Assembly (NCBI RefSeq): GCF_002949795.1
Contig: NZ_CP026692.1
Location: forward strand, 5,502,545-5,566,544
Direction of reading: 5' to 3'
Length of the DNA stretch: 64,000 bases
Origin: Nostoc sp. 'Lobaria pulmonaria (5183) cyanobiont'
GTDB lineage: Bacteria > Cyanobacteriota > Cyanobacteriia > Cyanobacteriales > Nostocaceae
A model generated the notes under the pieces. That model was given only the letters and a program-made list of their open reading frames with translations. It was not told where the DNA came from and searched no databases. The position numbers and the translations under genes were made by a program. The stretch's first letter is position 1. Every line of letters starts with the position of its first letter. This document shows, piece by piece, positions 51,713-61,841 of the stretch.

Positions 51713-52189
51713 ATGTCCTATCAAAATATTGCAGCCTCCCTTTCGCCACAAGATATCCAAGAAATTAAAGCTGCGCTACAGACAGTCCAAAAAAAGCTGC
51801 CCTTTCTGATTACTCTCAGCACTGAAGAACGGCGTAAGTTAGTAAAAATGGGCGATAAAAGCCTAGCTTTTGTGAATAATAGCGTCACTGCTGCTCAGTC
51901 TAACCGCGAAATCCTTCCAGCCACTTTTGATGTTGAAGAACTTGTTCAGGATTATCAATTAGCTGCTGCGCTTACCGAACTTTTAATCTCAATCCAGCAA
52001 CTCAGCGAACAGGTAGATGATACCCTAATGGCTGTCGGTAGTGAAGCGATGACTAGCAGTTTGACAGTTTATGATTACGTGAAGACTGCATCGAAAAAGA
52101 CTCCAGGTTTAAAGACTGTCGCTGAACAGTTAGGCGAACGTTTTAAGGCTATCAAAGGTAGACCGACTAAAGCTGCATCTGGTTCTTGA
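51713..52189 (+). CDS. Conserved cyanobacterial hypothetical protein
   Basis: A 158-residue helical, soluble protein (LSPQDIQEIKAALQTVQKKLPFLITLSTEERRKLVKMGD ... LKTVAEQLGERFKAIKG) of a type frequent in Nostocales, no known function. Its stop codon lies at the start of the 21-bp repeat array. Confidence 0.7.
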   Translation: MSYQNIAASLSPQDIQEIKAALQTVQKKLPFLITLSTEERRKLVKMGDKSLAFVNNSVTAAQSNREILPATFDVEELVQDYQLAAALTELLISIQQLSEQVDDTLMAVGSEAMTSSLTVYDYVKTASKKTPGLKTVAEQLGERFKAIKGRPTKAASGS

Positions 52190-52470
52190 GTCTTTGATAC
52201 TCATTAATGAGTCTTTGAACTCCATTAATGAGTCTTTGAACTCCATTAATGAGTCTTTGATACTCATTAATGAGCCTTTGATACTCATTAATGAGTCTTT
52301 GAACTCCATTAATGAGTCTTTGAACTCCATTAATGAGCCTTTGATACTCATTAATGAGTCTTTGAACTCCATTAATGAGCCTTTGATACTCATTAATGAG
52401 TCTTTGAACTCCATTAATGAGTCTTAGAACTCCATTAATGAGCCTTTGAACTCCATTAATGAGTCTCGAT
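52190..52470. repeat. 21-bp tandem repeat array 1
   Basis: About 13 units of 21 bp, ATTAATGAGTCTTTGAACTCC and a variant with ATACTC; ACTCATTAATGAGT within the variant is a perfect palindrome. Units are free of stop codons in several frames, so long spurious frames appear on both strands. Confidence 0.9.
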
Positions 52471-52773
52471 TAATTCTAGTAATTGTTGTTGTGGCAGTTG
52501 CAAATTTACTGCTTGCTGGGTGCGGTTGATCAATTCCCTAGCGGTGCTCAGAAGCAATTATATATCCGTCGATGTTTACTGAAGATGGTAAGTTTTTTCT
52601 TTCTTTGTATGAAACCACCCTGCGATGCCTTGGGGAGGGAAGGGGTTGATTTACTCAAATGCGGGGTGGGGTTCTTTATTTTTGATTTATGCAAGAGGTC
52701 TAATGATTTGGATGTTTAATTTCTATCATCACTTCCAATTGAAAGCAATTATCCAAAAATTTTTATTCACATC
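52471..52773. other. Spacer after the repeat array
   Basis: No gene recognised. A GC-richer stretch at about 52620-52660 resembles other Nostoc repeats. Confidence 0.35.
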
Positions 52774-53658
52774 TTAGATGTTGATTTGCTGCCTCTGAGT
52801 CAAACACATGGCAATTCCCTTTTCGTAATAAGCTGCCTCATTAATAAAAATTGGCCAAACAGTAGATGTACCTTCATAAACAATTGTTTTATCGTCAAAA
52901 GTTATAAAAATTGGATCTCCTGGGTTCAAGGCTTGATAATCCTTATCCTGAAGCTCTGGATGAATCATTCCAAAGATTGTACCATCCGGTTTTTTTGGGT
53001 AGTCTACAACTGATAAGTGGTCATAGAGAATCAAAGTTTCGTTATTTGATGGAATTTTACCTTGGTTAAACTGTTCTAGGTAGTCCAGAAGCGCGCGAAC
53101 AAGTTCCTCTGTTTGTTGGAACAGCCTTGCTTTTAAGATACCTTGGGCAATTGGGCCAACCTCGAACGCAAAGCCTAATTCGCATAGAGAATTTACAAAG
53201 GGGTTTTCTGCAATTGATTTAAAAGAGCAGCGATAAACCCTAACTAAAGGATTAAGCTGGCTCAGATAAGCAGCTAATTTTAAGTTGAAGGGATGACTGT
53301 TATCAAGAATAATTGTTAGACCCATATTAGCTGTACTGCTGTGCAAGTCTAAGATGAAATCTGCTTGTTTATCCCCATTTAATGCTAGGGTATCCTGAAT
53401 TAATTTAGCTTGCAAATCTTCGTAACTATTCAGAGTCGGATCTTGTAAATCTTGCTTGAGAAAACAGCGATTTAAATCCTTTTCTAAATATCGTCTTCCG
53501 GCGGCAAAAGCATTGGGATTTGCTAACAGAGTGACTGTCTCAAAACTCGGTCTAGTAATTAAATCGGGAAACTGGGCAAATTTTTGGATTAGGTATGCTC
53601 CTGTAAACTCATTGCCATGAGTGCCACCGACAATTGCAACTCGATTAACCTGGTTCAT
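52774..53658 (-). CDS. Aspartoacylase family deacylase
   Basis: A 294-residue zinc carboxypeptidase-fold enzyme of the aspartoacylase (AstE/AspA) family. Zinc ligands His and Glu in GGTHGNEFTG (about 12-21), the acidic/His motif LDLHSSTANMG (about 103-113), and the catalytic Glu in FEVGPIAQG. Removes acyl groups from N-acyl-aspartate or related amino acids. Its ATG overlaps the end of the GST gene (4 bases). Confidence 0.9.
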   Translation of the reverse strand: MNQVNRVAIVGGTHGNEFTGAYLIQKFAQFPDLITRPSFETVTLLANPNAFAAGRRYLEKDLNRCFLKQDLQDPTLNSYEDLQAKLIQDTLALNGDKQADFILDLHSSTANMGLTIILDNSHPFNLKLAAYLSQLNPLVRVYRCSFKSIAENPFVNSLCELGFAFEVGPIAQGILKARLFQQTEELVRALLDYLEQFNQGKIPSNNETLILYDHLSVVDYPKKPDGTIFGMIHPELQDKDYQALNPGDPIFITFDDKTIVYEGTSTVWPIFINEAAYYEKGIAMCLTQRQQINI

Positions 53659-54710
53659 GAAGCATTCACCTTGCCGATGCGATCGCGATCGTGTGGTTGA
53701 TTAAGATAGGACATATCAGGGCCGTTGGGAATAATTCCGCCGGGATTGAGTGGGAATAGGTTTCCGTAGTAGTCCCGCTTCACGCTTTCTACGTCGCAAG
53801 TGTCAGCCACACCTGGAAGCTGATAAAGATCGCGTAGATAAGCTCCGAGATTCTGATAGTCTCGAATTCGCTGCTTATTACATTTAAACAGTCCATAATA
53901 GGCACTATCAAACCGAAATAATGTTGTGAATAAACGCACATCTGCAAGTGTCAGATGTTCGCCGCAGAGATAGCGATTAGTCTGTAATGCAAGTTCAATC
54001 TCATCGAGAGTTGCGAATAGTTCATTACAGGCTTGATTGTATGCTTCTTGAGTCTGGGCAAAGCCACAGCGATACACACCATTATTTACGGCGTGATAAA
54101 TCTTTTCATTCCACCAGTCAATTTTCTCTTTCAGTTCTTCTGGGTAAAGATTTAGCGTCGAATTGTTGGCGAACTCGTTAAACTCAGAGTTCAGCATGAC
54201 GATAATCTCTGAACTCTCATTATTGACGATGGTTTTTGTTTGGTTATCCCATAGTACTGGCACTGTGGAGCGTCCACTGTAGCCGGGTTCTGCCTTCTGA
54301 TAAAATTCAGCCAGTGTGCGACAACCTTCTTCTTCTTGGTTAAATATCCAACCGCCTTCAATGGGAGAAGGAGAGACGACACATACTGATATTACCGCTT
54401 CGAGTTTTTTGAGCGATCGCACAACTAAGGTTCGATGTGCCCAAGGACAGCCCAGCCCAACATAGAGTTTGTAGCGCCCCGTTGCTGGTGGGTGTGGATT
54501 TCCTTCGTCTGTGCCGATGAACTTGCGAAACTGGCTATTAGGACGAATATATGCTCCCGACTGATTGCGAGGAGCAAGGTTTGACATCATTATTTGCCAA
54601 ATACTTGTCCAGACAAACTTTCCCAGCCAGATAATTAGCTTCGGAGGAAGCGATTTGCCTTTCTTTTTGGGGAGCTTTTTATCGTCATCCATTGGAGTTG
54701 AGTTAGTCAT
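53655..54710 (-). CDS. Xi-class GST, glutathionyl-hydroquinone reductase-like
   Basis: A 351-residue protein with the Xi-class signature GCPWAHRT (about residue 93-100; catalytic Cys), VPVLWDNQTKTIVNNESSEI thioredoxin-like part and the C-terminal helical ADVRLFTTLFRFD segment. These enzymes reduce glutathionyl-hydroquinones. The N-terminal 60 residues are longer than in YqjG/EcGHR. Coupled with the downstream aspartoacylase by a 4-base overlap. Confidence 0.9.
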   Translation of the reverse strand: MTNSTPMDDDKKLPKKKGKSLPPKLIIWLGKFVWTSIWQIMMSNLAPRNQSGAYIRPNSQFRKFIGTDEGNPHPPATGRYKLYVGLGCPWAHRTLVVRSLKKLEAVISVCVVSPSPIEGGWIFNQEEEGCRTLAEFYQKAEPGYSGRSTVPVLWDNQTKTIVNNESSEIIVMLNSEFNEFANNSTLNLYPEELKEKIDWWNEKIYHAVNNGVYRCGFAQTQEAYNQACNELFATLDEIELALQTNRYLCGEHLTLADVRLFTTLFRFDSAYYGLFKCNKQRIRDYQNLGAYLRDLYQLPGVADTCDVESVKRDYYGNLFPLNPGGIIPNGPDMSYLNQPHDRDRIGKVNAS

Positions 54711-54916
54711 GGCAACAATCTTGCTTTGGGAGCGATCAAAGTTAGCACTGTATATGCTGTTAAGTTTATAGTTGGTAGGTTTCTATACCTACACGCACCT
54801 TGATATTTCTTACTTTAACTTTACTACGCTTTGCCTGAACTGTTGGAGCTATATTGTGGATACTGATATCGCCTTAACGCTTCTTTTTGCACAGATTATC
54901 AAAAATTAAAAATAGT

Positions 54917-57502
54917 TTATTTCGTTTCAGAATCTCTATCCATTTTGTAAGCCTGTAATAAATATTCTCCATTGAAGTGAATGAGATGAGTAGAATCTCC
55001 CGCAACCCAAACATCGGTTTCCCAAGCAATCTCAGGCAAATACTCTACCATCGCTTTCCGGCTTAAAAAGCTTGTTACCATTACAATAGGAATTTTTATA
55101 TCAGCAAAGATGACTTCAAGTTCTTTCTTGCGTTTAGGGTTAATTGGGCCATGAGAAGTTACAGCTTCAATTAAAACTAGCCAATCATTTTTTAGATGAT
55201 GGATAATCACATCGGGCATTTTTCCATGAGAATTGATAGTAACGCCTAAATCTTTCAACCCCACTTTATTAAAATACGCGAACTTTTCATCTGTATCGCC
55301 AACATAAATCAGTTTTCCTCCAGGTGTAAAACGTTCTGCAAATTCATTAATAATCTTTTCAATCAGAATATTCTGACCACCTGGCGATAGAGTTTTTAAC
55401 TTTCCTTCAATCACAATAGGAATACGTGATAGTTCCCGCTCCTGAGCATATCGTTTTTTCAAAGTTTCAACTGAAGCAAGGTAAGTACGAATGCTCTTTT
55501 TCCATTCAGTAGTTTCATAAGTACGTAAGAGTTCAAGCGCACTTTCTTCAATCTGATATACTGTTTTCGGACTATTAACGGGACGTTCAGGCGCATCTGG
55601 ATTTACAATTATCAAAGCCGCATCTAAGAATTGATGGACTGTTTGGCGGCGAACACCTTCCCGCGAATTAGGTTCATATATTTTGCCATAGTGCTGTGCC
55701 ATAAATTTCATCATTGGCGTAATTCCCATTAGGGGAGATGTAGCAGTATCCCAAGGAACAGTCGGTTTTAAGTCAAGTAAAGCCAAAAGAGTTAAGGCTG
55801 AACGCTCATTAAGTTGTGCCCGTGGAAGTCCAAGTTCAATTAGTATTTGCAATGCTTCATCAATACGGTTTTTGATGATTAAGGGGTTGTTTTCAGACTG
55901 ATTGCTCATACTCAGTAACTCTTCTTGCACAAGTTCATCAATTTCTTTCTGTGATGGAAAATGCTCAGTAATATATAGTCCTACGGTCATTAGCTGCGCT
56001 ATTGTCGGATATTTTAAATTTCGTAAATCGGTTGCATTAACCTGAGTATGCCCATTAAACAACCGGAAAAGTGCATCAACAAGGCTAGAGTTAAGATAAG
56101 CAGCAAGACCACGTGCTAAGGTAAGATTAAGTCCTTTTCCATTCTTGTGAAAATAATTCAGGTGATTTTCAAAACCTACCCAAGAACAATTAATTTGGTT
56201 AGCATCATATACAACAGCAACAACTCGCTTTTTTTCCTCTTTTGAGGAGAATCTTTTAGTCAAAACATAATGTTCATTTGGTACTAAAAGAGATACAGTT
56301 TGTTCTGCATATACCAGAGCTTGGTGTTTTTTAGTTACTTTGGGATACTCAACATATCCTCCTGAGAAATTCAATGGATAAATCAAAGGAACAGTATTTT
56401 TGTCTGGTATTAAACACAGATATTCTTTAGCACGAAAATCTACAACACGTCCCGTTGATACAGTTAATTCTAGGTCTTTTAATGTACAGGTAAAATTAGC
56501 CATTTTTTCAATGACCTGCTGACTTAGTGTATCGGGGATAATGTGGATAAATTGTTGCGAGTCGTTGGGAATAACTATCTCTGTATAAGGTGAGGAATTT
56601 GACAGAATAAAATCATCATCAGCATTTGAACTTGTACTGATAGTTACATTGTCAAATTTTGGTTTTTGTTTAACAGCATGAATAATAATCGTTTCCTGCA
56701 AAACTTCATCATCAATAAAAGCTTGCTGTCTGGATTCAAAAAGATGTATCTGGTCTAAAGCCATCATTTCCAAAAACATTCTGCGGAAGTCTCTAAAATA
56801 TGGCCCATTACAGAAACTACGCGGCGAGATAGCTACAAGCTCTCCTCTTGATTCAAGAAGTTGAACTGTAGCAGCAATAAAACCTGTATATAAATTGCTG
56901 GCTTCTAATCCTATAGAACGTAACAAATTACGAACTTTGGAATGAGCGTTAATTTTTAAATATGGGGGATTGAGAATAGCATGGGTAAATCTGCAATTGT
57001 CAAGATTATCGAACAAACTAGGCTGAAGAAGTCTGACTGCATCCTCAATAAAATCCGTATCCCGGATCTCATAATTTAAAGAGATCCCAGCTATTTGACA
57101 TTCTCTAGCACATAATTTCAATGTCTGATGCAAATACCCAATCAGAAAAGGGTCGATTTCATAGGCAACAATATCTAAATTGGCTGGGCGTTTTTGGCTG
57201 TGACAAAGATTAGCCACAAAAGCTGCAAGTAATGATCCTACTCCTGCTCCAGCGTCAAGTAGAGATATTTGAGGAAGATCGAGCTTGCCAAACATCCCAG
57301 CCATTAATTCTGCTACTGGAGCAGGAGTCAAAAATTGCCCCAGTTTTCCTTTTTGCTTTTGATCCTGTTTCAAGCTTGCAGCAATCCTCAGAATATCTAC
57401 TTCATTGAGTAAGTTTCTGACAGAACATTTTGACAAGCTTTTGAATTCCAACGGCTTGTGATGATTGTCTGTAAACTCTCTACTGCTTGATTGGAACATC
57501 AC
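54917..57502 (-). CDS. Single-chain restriction-modification protein, PstI/BsuBI-type nuclease
   Basis: An 861-residue fusion. The N-terminal half is a gamma-type N6-adenine DNA methyltransferase: motif I DAGAGVGSLLAAF (about 80-92), motif IV NPPYLKI (about 178-184). The middle has a target-recognition-like part. The last about 250 residues match the BsuBI/PstI endonuclease family: FAERFTPGGKLIYVGDTDEK, GKMPDVIIHH, the catalytic-region LIEAVTSHGPINPKRKKELE and AWETDVWVAGDSTHLIHFNGE. PstI and BsuBI cut CTGCAG with separate subunits; fusion into one chain would be type IIC/IIG-like. Specificity cannot be read; CTGCAG occurs at 7765-7770. Confidence 0.9.
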   Translation of the reverse strand: MMFQSSSREFTDNHHKPLEFKSLSKCSVRNLLNEVDILRIAASLKQDQKQKGKLGQFLTPAPVAELMAGMFGKLDLPQISLLDAGAGVGSLLAAFVANLCHSQKRPANLDIVAYEIDPFLIGYLHQTLKLCARECQIAGISLNYEIRDTDFIEDAVRLLQPSLFDNLDNCRFTHAILNPPYLKINAHSKVRNLLRSIGLEASNLYTGFIAATVQLLESRGELVAISPRSFCNGPYFRDFRRMFLEMMALDQIHLFESRQQAFIDDEVLQETIIIHAVKQKPKFDNVTISTSSNADDDFILSNSSPYTEIVIPNDSQQFIHIIPDTLSQQVIEKMANFTCTLKDLELTVSTGRVVDFRAKEYLCLIPDKNTVPLIYPLNFSGGYVEYPKVTKKHQALVYAEQTVSLLVPNEHYVLTKRFSSKEEKKRVVAVVYDANQINCSWVGFENHLNYFHKNGKGLNLTLARGLAAYLNSSLVDALFRLFNGHTQVNATDLRNLKYPTIAQLMTVGLYITEHFPSQKEIDELVQEELLSMSNQSENNPLIIKNRIDEALQILIELGLPRAQLNERSALTLLALLDLKPTVPWDTATSPLMGITPMMKFMAQHYGKIYEPNSREGVRRQTVHQFLDAALIIVNPDAPERPVNSPKTVYQIEESALELLRTYETTEWKKSIRTYLASVETLKKRYAQERELSRIPIVIEGKLKTLSPGGQNILIEKIINEFAERFTPGGKLIYVGDTDEKFAYFNKVGLKDLGVTINSHGKMPDVIIHHLKNDWLVLIEAVTSHGPINPKRKKELEVIFADIKIPIVMVTSFLSRKAMVEYLPEIAWETDVWVAGDSTHLIHFNGEYLLQAYKMDRDSETK

Positions 57503-57614
57503 GCCTCATTTTCACAGAACAAAAACCAACTTTATCAGGTTTTGAATTTCCGCCATGATATTTTAAGGGGAAACCGATGCAAGAAGCGTCCCTTTATCTA
57601 GAAATTATTTTAAT

Positions 57615-58589
57615 ATGCTTCATAAAGTCTTCGTTACTCGTCGCCTACCGATCGAATTAGAGCAACTGCGATCGCTCGCCACTGTGGAAGTTTGGCCAGA
57701 ACGCCAACCCCCTCCCTATGAAATTTTACTAAAAAAAGTCAAAGAAATAGATGGATTGCTATGTTTGCTGACTGACCAAATCGATCGCCAACTCATCGAG
57801 TCAGGGAAACTCAAAGTCATCAGTCAAATGGCGGTGGGTTACGATAACATTGACATTGCCGCAGCCACGGCACGACAAATTCCCGTCGGTCATACTCCTG
57901 GGGTGTTAACCGATGCTACCGCAGATTTTGCCTGGGCATTACTAATGGCAGCTGCCCGGCGCGTAGTGGAGGCAGATCGGTTTACTCGTGCAGGTTTGTG
58001 GCAGACTTGGGAACCAGACTTGCTGTTGGGGCCAAATGTTACAGGTGCTACCTTGGGGATTGTTGGTTTTGGGCGCATTGGTCAAGCGCTCGCTCGTCGT
58101 GCCAAAGGGTTTGAAATGCGGATTTTGTATACGAGCAGGCAACGATACAGCCCAGAATTAGAACAATCTTTAGGTGTGGAGTTTGCTACGTTAGAACACT
58201 TACTGCAAGACTCAGATTTTGTAACACTGCATACGCCATCGGCTGATGATACTTATCATCTGATTAGCGATCGCCAATTTGAATTGATGAAGCGATCGGC
58301 TATTTTGATCAACACGGCGCGGGGAACTATTGTAGATCCCGATTCTCTGTATCGCGCCCTTGCAAGTGGTCAAATCGCTGCTGCGGCTGTAGATGTCACC
58401 GAACCAGAACCGATTCCTAGTGATAGCCTATTGTTGACCTTAGAAAATCTAATTATTGCACCTCATATTGGTAGTGCCAGCCGTCAAACGCGCTCAAAAA
58501 TGGCAACAATGGCGATCGCTAATTTAATCGCGGGATTGAGAGGCGATCGTTTGGCTTATTGTGTCAACCCTGAAATTTATAATTCATAA
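57615..58589 (+). CDS. D-2-hydroxyacid dehydrogenase (glyoxylate/hydroxypyruvate reductase-like)
   Basis: A 324-residue NAD(P)-dependent D-isomer-specific 2-hydroxyacid dehydrogenase. NAD-binding GIVGFGRIGQALARRAKGF (about 149-167), INTARGTIVDPDSL Arg region, the Glu in VTEPEPIPSDS, and catalytic His in IIAPHIGSASRQTR. Probably reduces glyoxylate or hydroxypyruvate in photorespiration, but substrate is inferred. Confidence 0.9.
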   Translation: MLHKVFVTRRLPIELEQLRSLATVEVWPERQPPPYEILLKKVKEIDGLLCLLTDQIDRQLIESGKLKVISQMAVGYDNIDIAAATARQIPVGHTPGVLTDATADFAWALLMAAARRVVEADRFTRAGLWQTWEPDLLLGPNVTGATLGIVGFGRIGQALARRAKGFEMRILYTSRQRYSPELEQSLGVEFATLEHLLQDSDFVTLHTPSADDTYHLISDRQFELMKRSAILINTARGTIVDPDSLYRALASGQIAAAAVDVTEPEPIPSDSLLLTLENLIIAPHIGSASRQTRSKMATMAIANLIAGLRGDRLAYCVNPEIYNS

Positions 58590-58596
58590 TTCATCA

Positions 58597-58892
58597 ATGT
58601 CTTTTGATAACCTGTGCAAACTAATTTCAGAAAAACATCCCGTTACCTTTGCCAGTTGGGTTTTAGGTACACCCTTCGGGTTCGCCAGTCGCCTACTGCA
58701 AGAAACCCTCCCGCAGCGCTGGACTCACCACAAACTTCTGTGAAAGTCCTCAAAACTGAATTGAGTATTGAACCGATTCGCGCCGATTACGTCACATTTT
58801 TACAGTTACAAGGACGCATTTTACACCTGGAATTTCAAACTAAACTAGAATCCACGCTACCCCTGCCCAAAAGGCTATATTTTAGTGTTTAA
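58597..58892 (+). pseudogene. Rpn-family/DUF4351-type nuclease fragment with 56-bp insert
   Basis: Starts SFDNLCKLISEKHPVTFASWVLGTP, then 58674-58729 is a 56-bp Nostoc-type repeat (TTCGGGTTCGCCAGTCGCC ... CGCAGCGCTGGACTCACC), after which the frame resumes as QTSVKVLKTELSIEPIRADY and LHLEFQT. The gene stops after LPLPKR without the remaining two thirds. This is the N-terminus of a PD-(D/E)XK Rpn-like family frequent in cyanobacteria; it is non-functional. Confidence 0.75.
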
Positions 58893-58933
58893 TTTTAAGT
58901 TAGACAATCGGAAGTATATTTCAAGCCAAATTA

Positions 58934-59485
58934 ATGAATAATACTCTAGCTTCTACTTTAGGAGAACTACAAACAAAAATATATTGGCTACATGATGCTG
59001 AAAAATTTGCTGAATTGGCAGAAGCAGCAACTAAAATATATATGAAACTTGGATATGACCAACAAAAAGCAGAAATTGTTGGTCATTTAATTAGTGAAGC
59101 CTATCAGTTATCTGACGATGCTGATATATCATACAAGGCTGGAGACATCGAGAAAGAAATAAAATTTTATAATCAAGTAAAAGATAGATTTATAGAGGTT
59201 GAGGCTATATTAGGTCTACAAAAAAGTATAGCCGAGCATCAAATGAAATGGTGGATTTATTTTCGCCACAAACAGAAACTTCAAGTTATATATCACCTAT
59301 TCTTACAACATTTCAAACCTTTGGGCTTCCGCTATTTATTTATAGCTGTACAACTAACATATTGTATGTTAAAGATAGGCAAAGGTCATAATTTGCGCGA
59401 TATAGAAATAACTCACAAAAATACTACAAAATATTGGATGCAATTATTGAAATGTCATATTACAAAATATCCATATTTAGGTTAA
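58934..59485 (+). CDS. Hypothetical protein
   Basis: A 183-residue protein with a helical N-terminal part (LGELQTKIYWLHDAEKFAELAEAATKIYMKLG) and a hydrophobic stretch (YLFIAVQLTYCMLKI) near residue 140. AT-rich composition and Lys/Asn/Ile use like the surroundings. No family recognised. Confidence 0.5.
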   Translation: MNNTLASTLGELQTKIYWLHDAEKFAELAEAATKIYMKLGYDQQKAEIVGHLISEAYQLSDDADISYKAGDIEKEIKFYNQVKDRFIEVEAILGLQKSIAEHQMKWWIYFRHKQKLQVIYHLFLQHFKPLGFRYLFIAVQLTYCMLKIGKGHNLRDIEITHKNTTKYWMQLLKCHITKYPYLG

Positions 59486-60095
59486 TTTAGTGTTTTGTAA
59501 AATATTCCAAGAAGCAAAGCGTAGTGTCTCGTAGAGAAAGTGATTTGATAAATTAAGCTTTTTGGCGAATTGCGCGTAAATCGTGGTTTTGTTTGTATAT
59601 AGCGGTTCCCATTCAGATGCGGTACAAAATTATATCGTGGGGTGTAGGGGCACGGCACTGCCGTGCCCCTACGGGTGTACCTCACGCAAACGAGAAGCGC
59701 TATAGTTGCAGTTTATAACCACCCTTTTAAGTTTCTTACTCATTCCCTACGTAGTCAAGAAAGTTAAAAATTACTGTAATCCTCAAAGACTCAGCTAGTT
59801 TTAGTGTCAAATAGCTATTTGTTTAGTATTTAGCTGCCTTTCTATATTTGCAGATATATATCGAGATAAACACTCTTATATATAGAAACATATATTTCTT
59901 ATATAGCATAGTTTAAATATCCATTTATACCTTGTGTTCTTTAACAAAAAGCTTCATGATTGATTGAGAAAGCCCATAGTTATAGATTGGTTAGTTAATA
60001 ATGATGCCGATATACTTCATATATTTTTCAGATTATTAACAATAAAATATCTGATATTTATCTCAAGTTTACTTAGGTTGGAGTTTGATTAAATC
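59486..60095. promoter_or_regulatory. kdp upstream region with hairpin repeat
   Basis: Contains the perfect 13-bp hairpin GTAGGGGCACGGC-ACT-GCCGTGCCCCTAC (59644-59672) of a dispersed repeat, then 390 bp of AT-rich sequence that should hold the kdp promoter. No gene. Confidence 0.5.
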
Positions 60096-61841
60096 ATGCT
60101 AGAAGGATGGATTCAAATTGGATTAACGCTACTAATTGTAGTAGCAATCACTCCTGTTTTTGGGCGATACATGGCGCGTGTATACCGAGAACAAAGTACT
60201 TTTCTCGACCCGATTTTGAATCCGGTTGAGCGAGTGCTTTATTCTTTGGTTGGCGTTAAAACCAAAGAAAATATGACCGGCTGGCAGTATGGGCGGGCAA
60301 TCCTATACAGCAACGTAGCAATGGGGTTGCTGATTTTCTTGATTATTATGAATCAAGGATGGCTGCCATTAAACCCAACTAAGATAGATGTCCCAACCTG
60401 GGATACAGTGCTGCATACGACTATTTCTTTTATTACTAACACCAACCAGCAGCACTATTCAGGTGAAACCTACATGAGCTATGGCAGCCAAATGTGGGGA
60501 CTTGGTTATCACATGTTTACCTCTGCTGCTACTGGTTTAGCGGTAGGAATTGCCTTTATTCGCGGATTGACGGGTAGATCGTTGGGCAACTTTTATGTAG
60601 ACCTAATTCGCTCGATTACCCGAATTTTACTGCCTATTTGTATTGTCGGCGCGATCGCTCTCATGGCAGCTGGCGTTCCCGAAACACTGGGGGGTGCGGT
60701 TGTATTCCCCACCTTGGAAAATCCGAATATCAGTCAGGCGATCGCTCGCGGCCCTGTTGCTCATTTTGAAATTATCAAGCAATTAGGGGAAAACGGCGGT
60801 GGCTTTTTTGCCATCAACTCTGCACACCCTTTTGAAAATCCCAACGGATTTTCTAACTTGATTCAGATTGTCGCCATGCTTTCGATTCCTACATCCCTAA
60901 TTTACACTTATGGGTTGTTTGCGAATAACACTAAGCAAGCTTGGTTAGTCTACGGTATGGTTGGCGTACTCTATGTAATATTTATCATCATTACTGCCAT
61001 TGGTGAATACAACGGTAATCCGGCTGTGAATGCACTGCTGGATAGTCAGCAACCGAATTTAGAGGGTAAAGAAGTCCGGTTTGGTTGGGCACAATCTGCA
61101 TTATTTGCAACGAGTACAACTGGTACTATGTGCGGTGCAGTCAACAGTTTACACGATTCTTTCATGCCCAACGGCGGTTTTATTACCCTTTCCAATATGT
61201 TCTTGCAAATTATTTGGGGTGGACAGGGTACAGGAACCGCTTATCTATTTGCTTATCTGATTCTGGCTGTGTTCGCTACAGGGTTAATGGTGGGACGTAC
61301 ACCAGAATTTCTCGGACGCAAGATTGAAAAGCGCGAGGTTGTACTTGCTAGTTTTTTGATTCTGCTAGTTCACCCGATCGCAATTATGATTCCCGCAGGT
61401 ATCGCCCTAGCGTTTCCCGATCAACTAGCAGGAATTAGCAATCCCGGATTCCACGGCTTTGCTCAAGTTATCTATGAATACGCCTCAGCTGCTGCTAACA
61501 ACGGTTCTGGCTTTGAAGGCTTGGGAGATTCACAACCTTCACCTTTGGCAATATCTACAGGTACAGCACCAACTTTAACCGCTTTGTGGTGGAACTTGAG
61601 TACCTGCTTCAGTTTAATTGCTGGACGTTATATTCCCATCATCGGTTTGCTGTTTTTAGCAGATAGTATGTCTCGTAAGCAAGCTGTTCCTTACACCACT
61701 GGTACATTGCGAACCGATACCGGACTATTTACAGGCGTCACCGCAGGCGTGATTTTAATCCTGGGCGCACTTACATTCTTCCCAGTCTTAGCATTAGGCC
61801 CCATTGGTGAAGCCTTTTTTATCGCTAAAGGTATCGGCTAG
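60096..61841 (+). CDS. kdpA: Potassium-transporting ATPase subunit KdpA
   Basis: A 581-residue, roughly ten-helix membrane protein, the K+-binding channel-like subunit of the high-affinity KdpFABC pump. Pore-loop segments with selectivity-filter glycines: FITNTNQQHYSGE, GENGGGFFAINSAHPFENP, TTGTMCGAVNS and NNGSGFEGLG. Family-typical length. No kdpF is seen before it. kdp expression in cyanobacteria responds to K+ limitation and desiccation. Confidence 0.97.
   Translation: MLEGWIQIGLTLLIVVAITPVFGRYMARVYREQSTFLDPILNPVERVLYSLVGVKTKENMTGWQYGRAILYSNVAMGLLIFLIIMNQGWLPLNPTKIDVPTWDTVLHTTISFITNTNQQHYSGETYMSYGSQMWGLGYHMFTSAATGLAVGIAFIRGLTGRSLGNFYVDLIRSITRILLPICIVGAIALMAAGVPETLGGAVVFPTLENPNISQAIARGPVAHFEIIKQLGENGGGFFAINSAHPFENPNGFSNLIQIVAMLSIPTSLIYTYGLFANNTKQAWLVYGMVGVLYVIFIIITAIGEYNGNPAVNALLDSQQPNLEGKEVRFGWAQSALFATSTTGTMCGAVNSLHDSFMPNGGFITLSNMFLQIIWGGQGTGTAYLFAYLILAVFATGLMVGRTPEFLGRKIEKREVVLASFLILLVHPIAIMIPAGIALAFPDQLAGISNPGFHGFAQVIYEYASAAANNGSGFEGLGDSQPSPLAISTGTAPTLTALWWNLSTCFSLIAGRYIPIIGLLFLADSMSRKQAVPYTTGTLRTDTGLFTGVTAGVILILGALTFFPVLALGPIGEAFFIAKGIG

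Noticed and set aside
52130..52427. Long repetitive open frames on both strands with ESLNSIN / MEFKDSL heptads
   Set aside because: They arise because 21-bp units keep frame without stops; no ribosome-binding site, both strands equally open, and one frame overlaps a real gene.
54917..57502. PstI-site avoidance as proof of CTGCAG specificity
   Set aside because: CTGCAG is present at 7765-7770 and I cannot count sites reliably by eye; methylation would protect them anyway.
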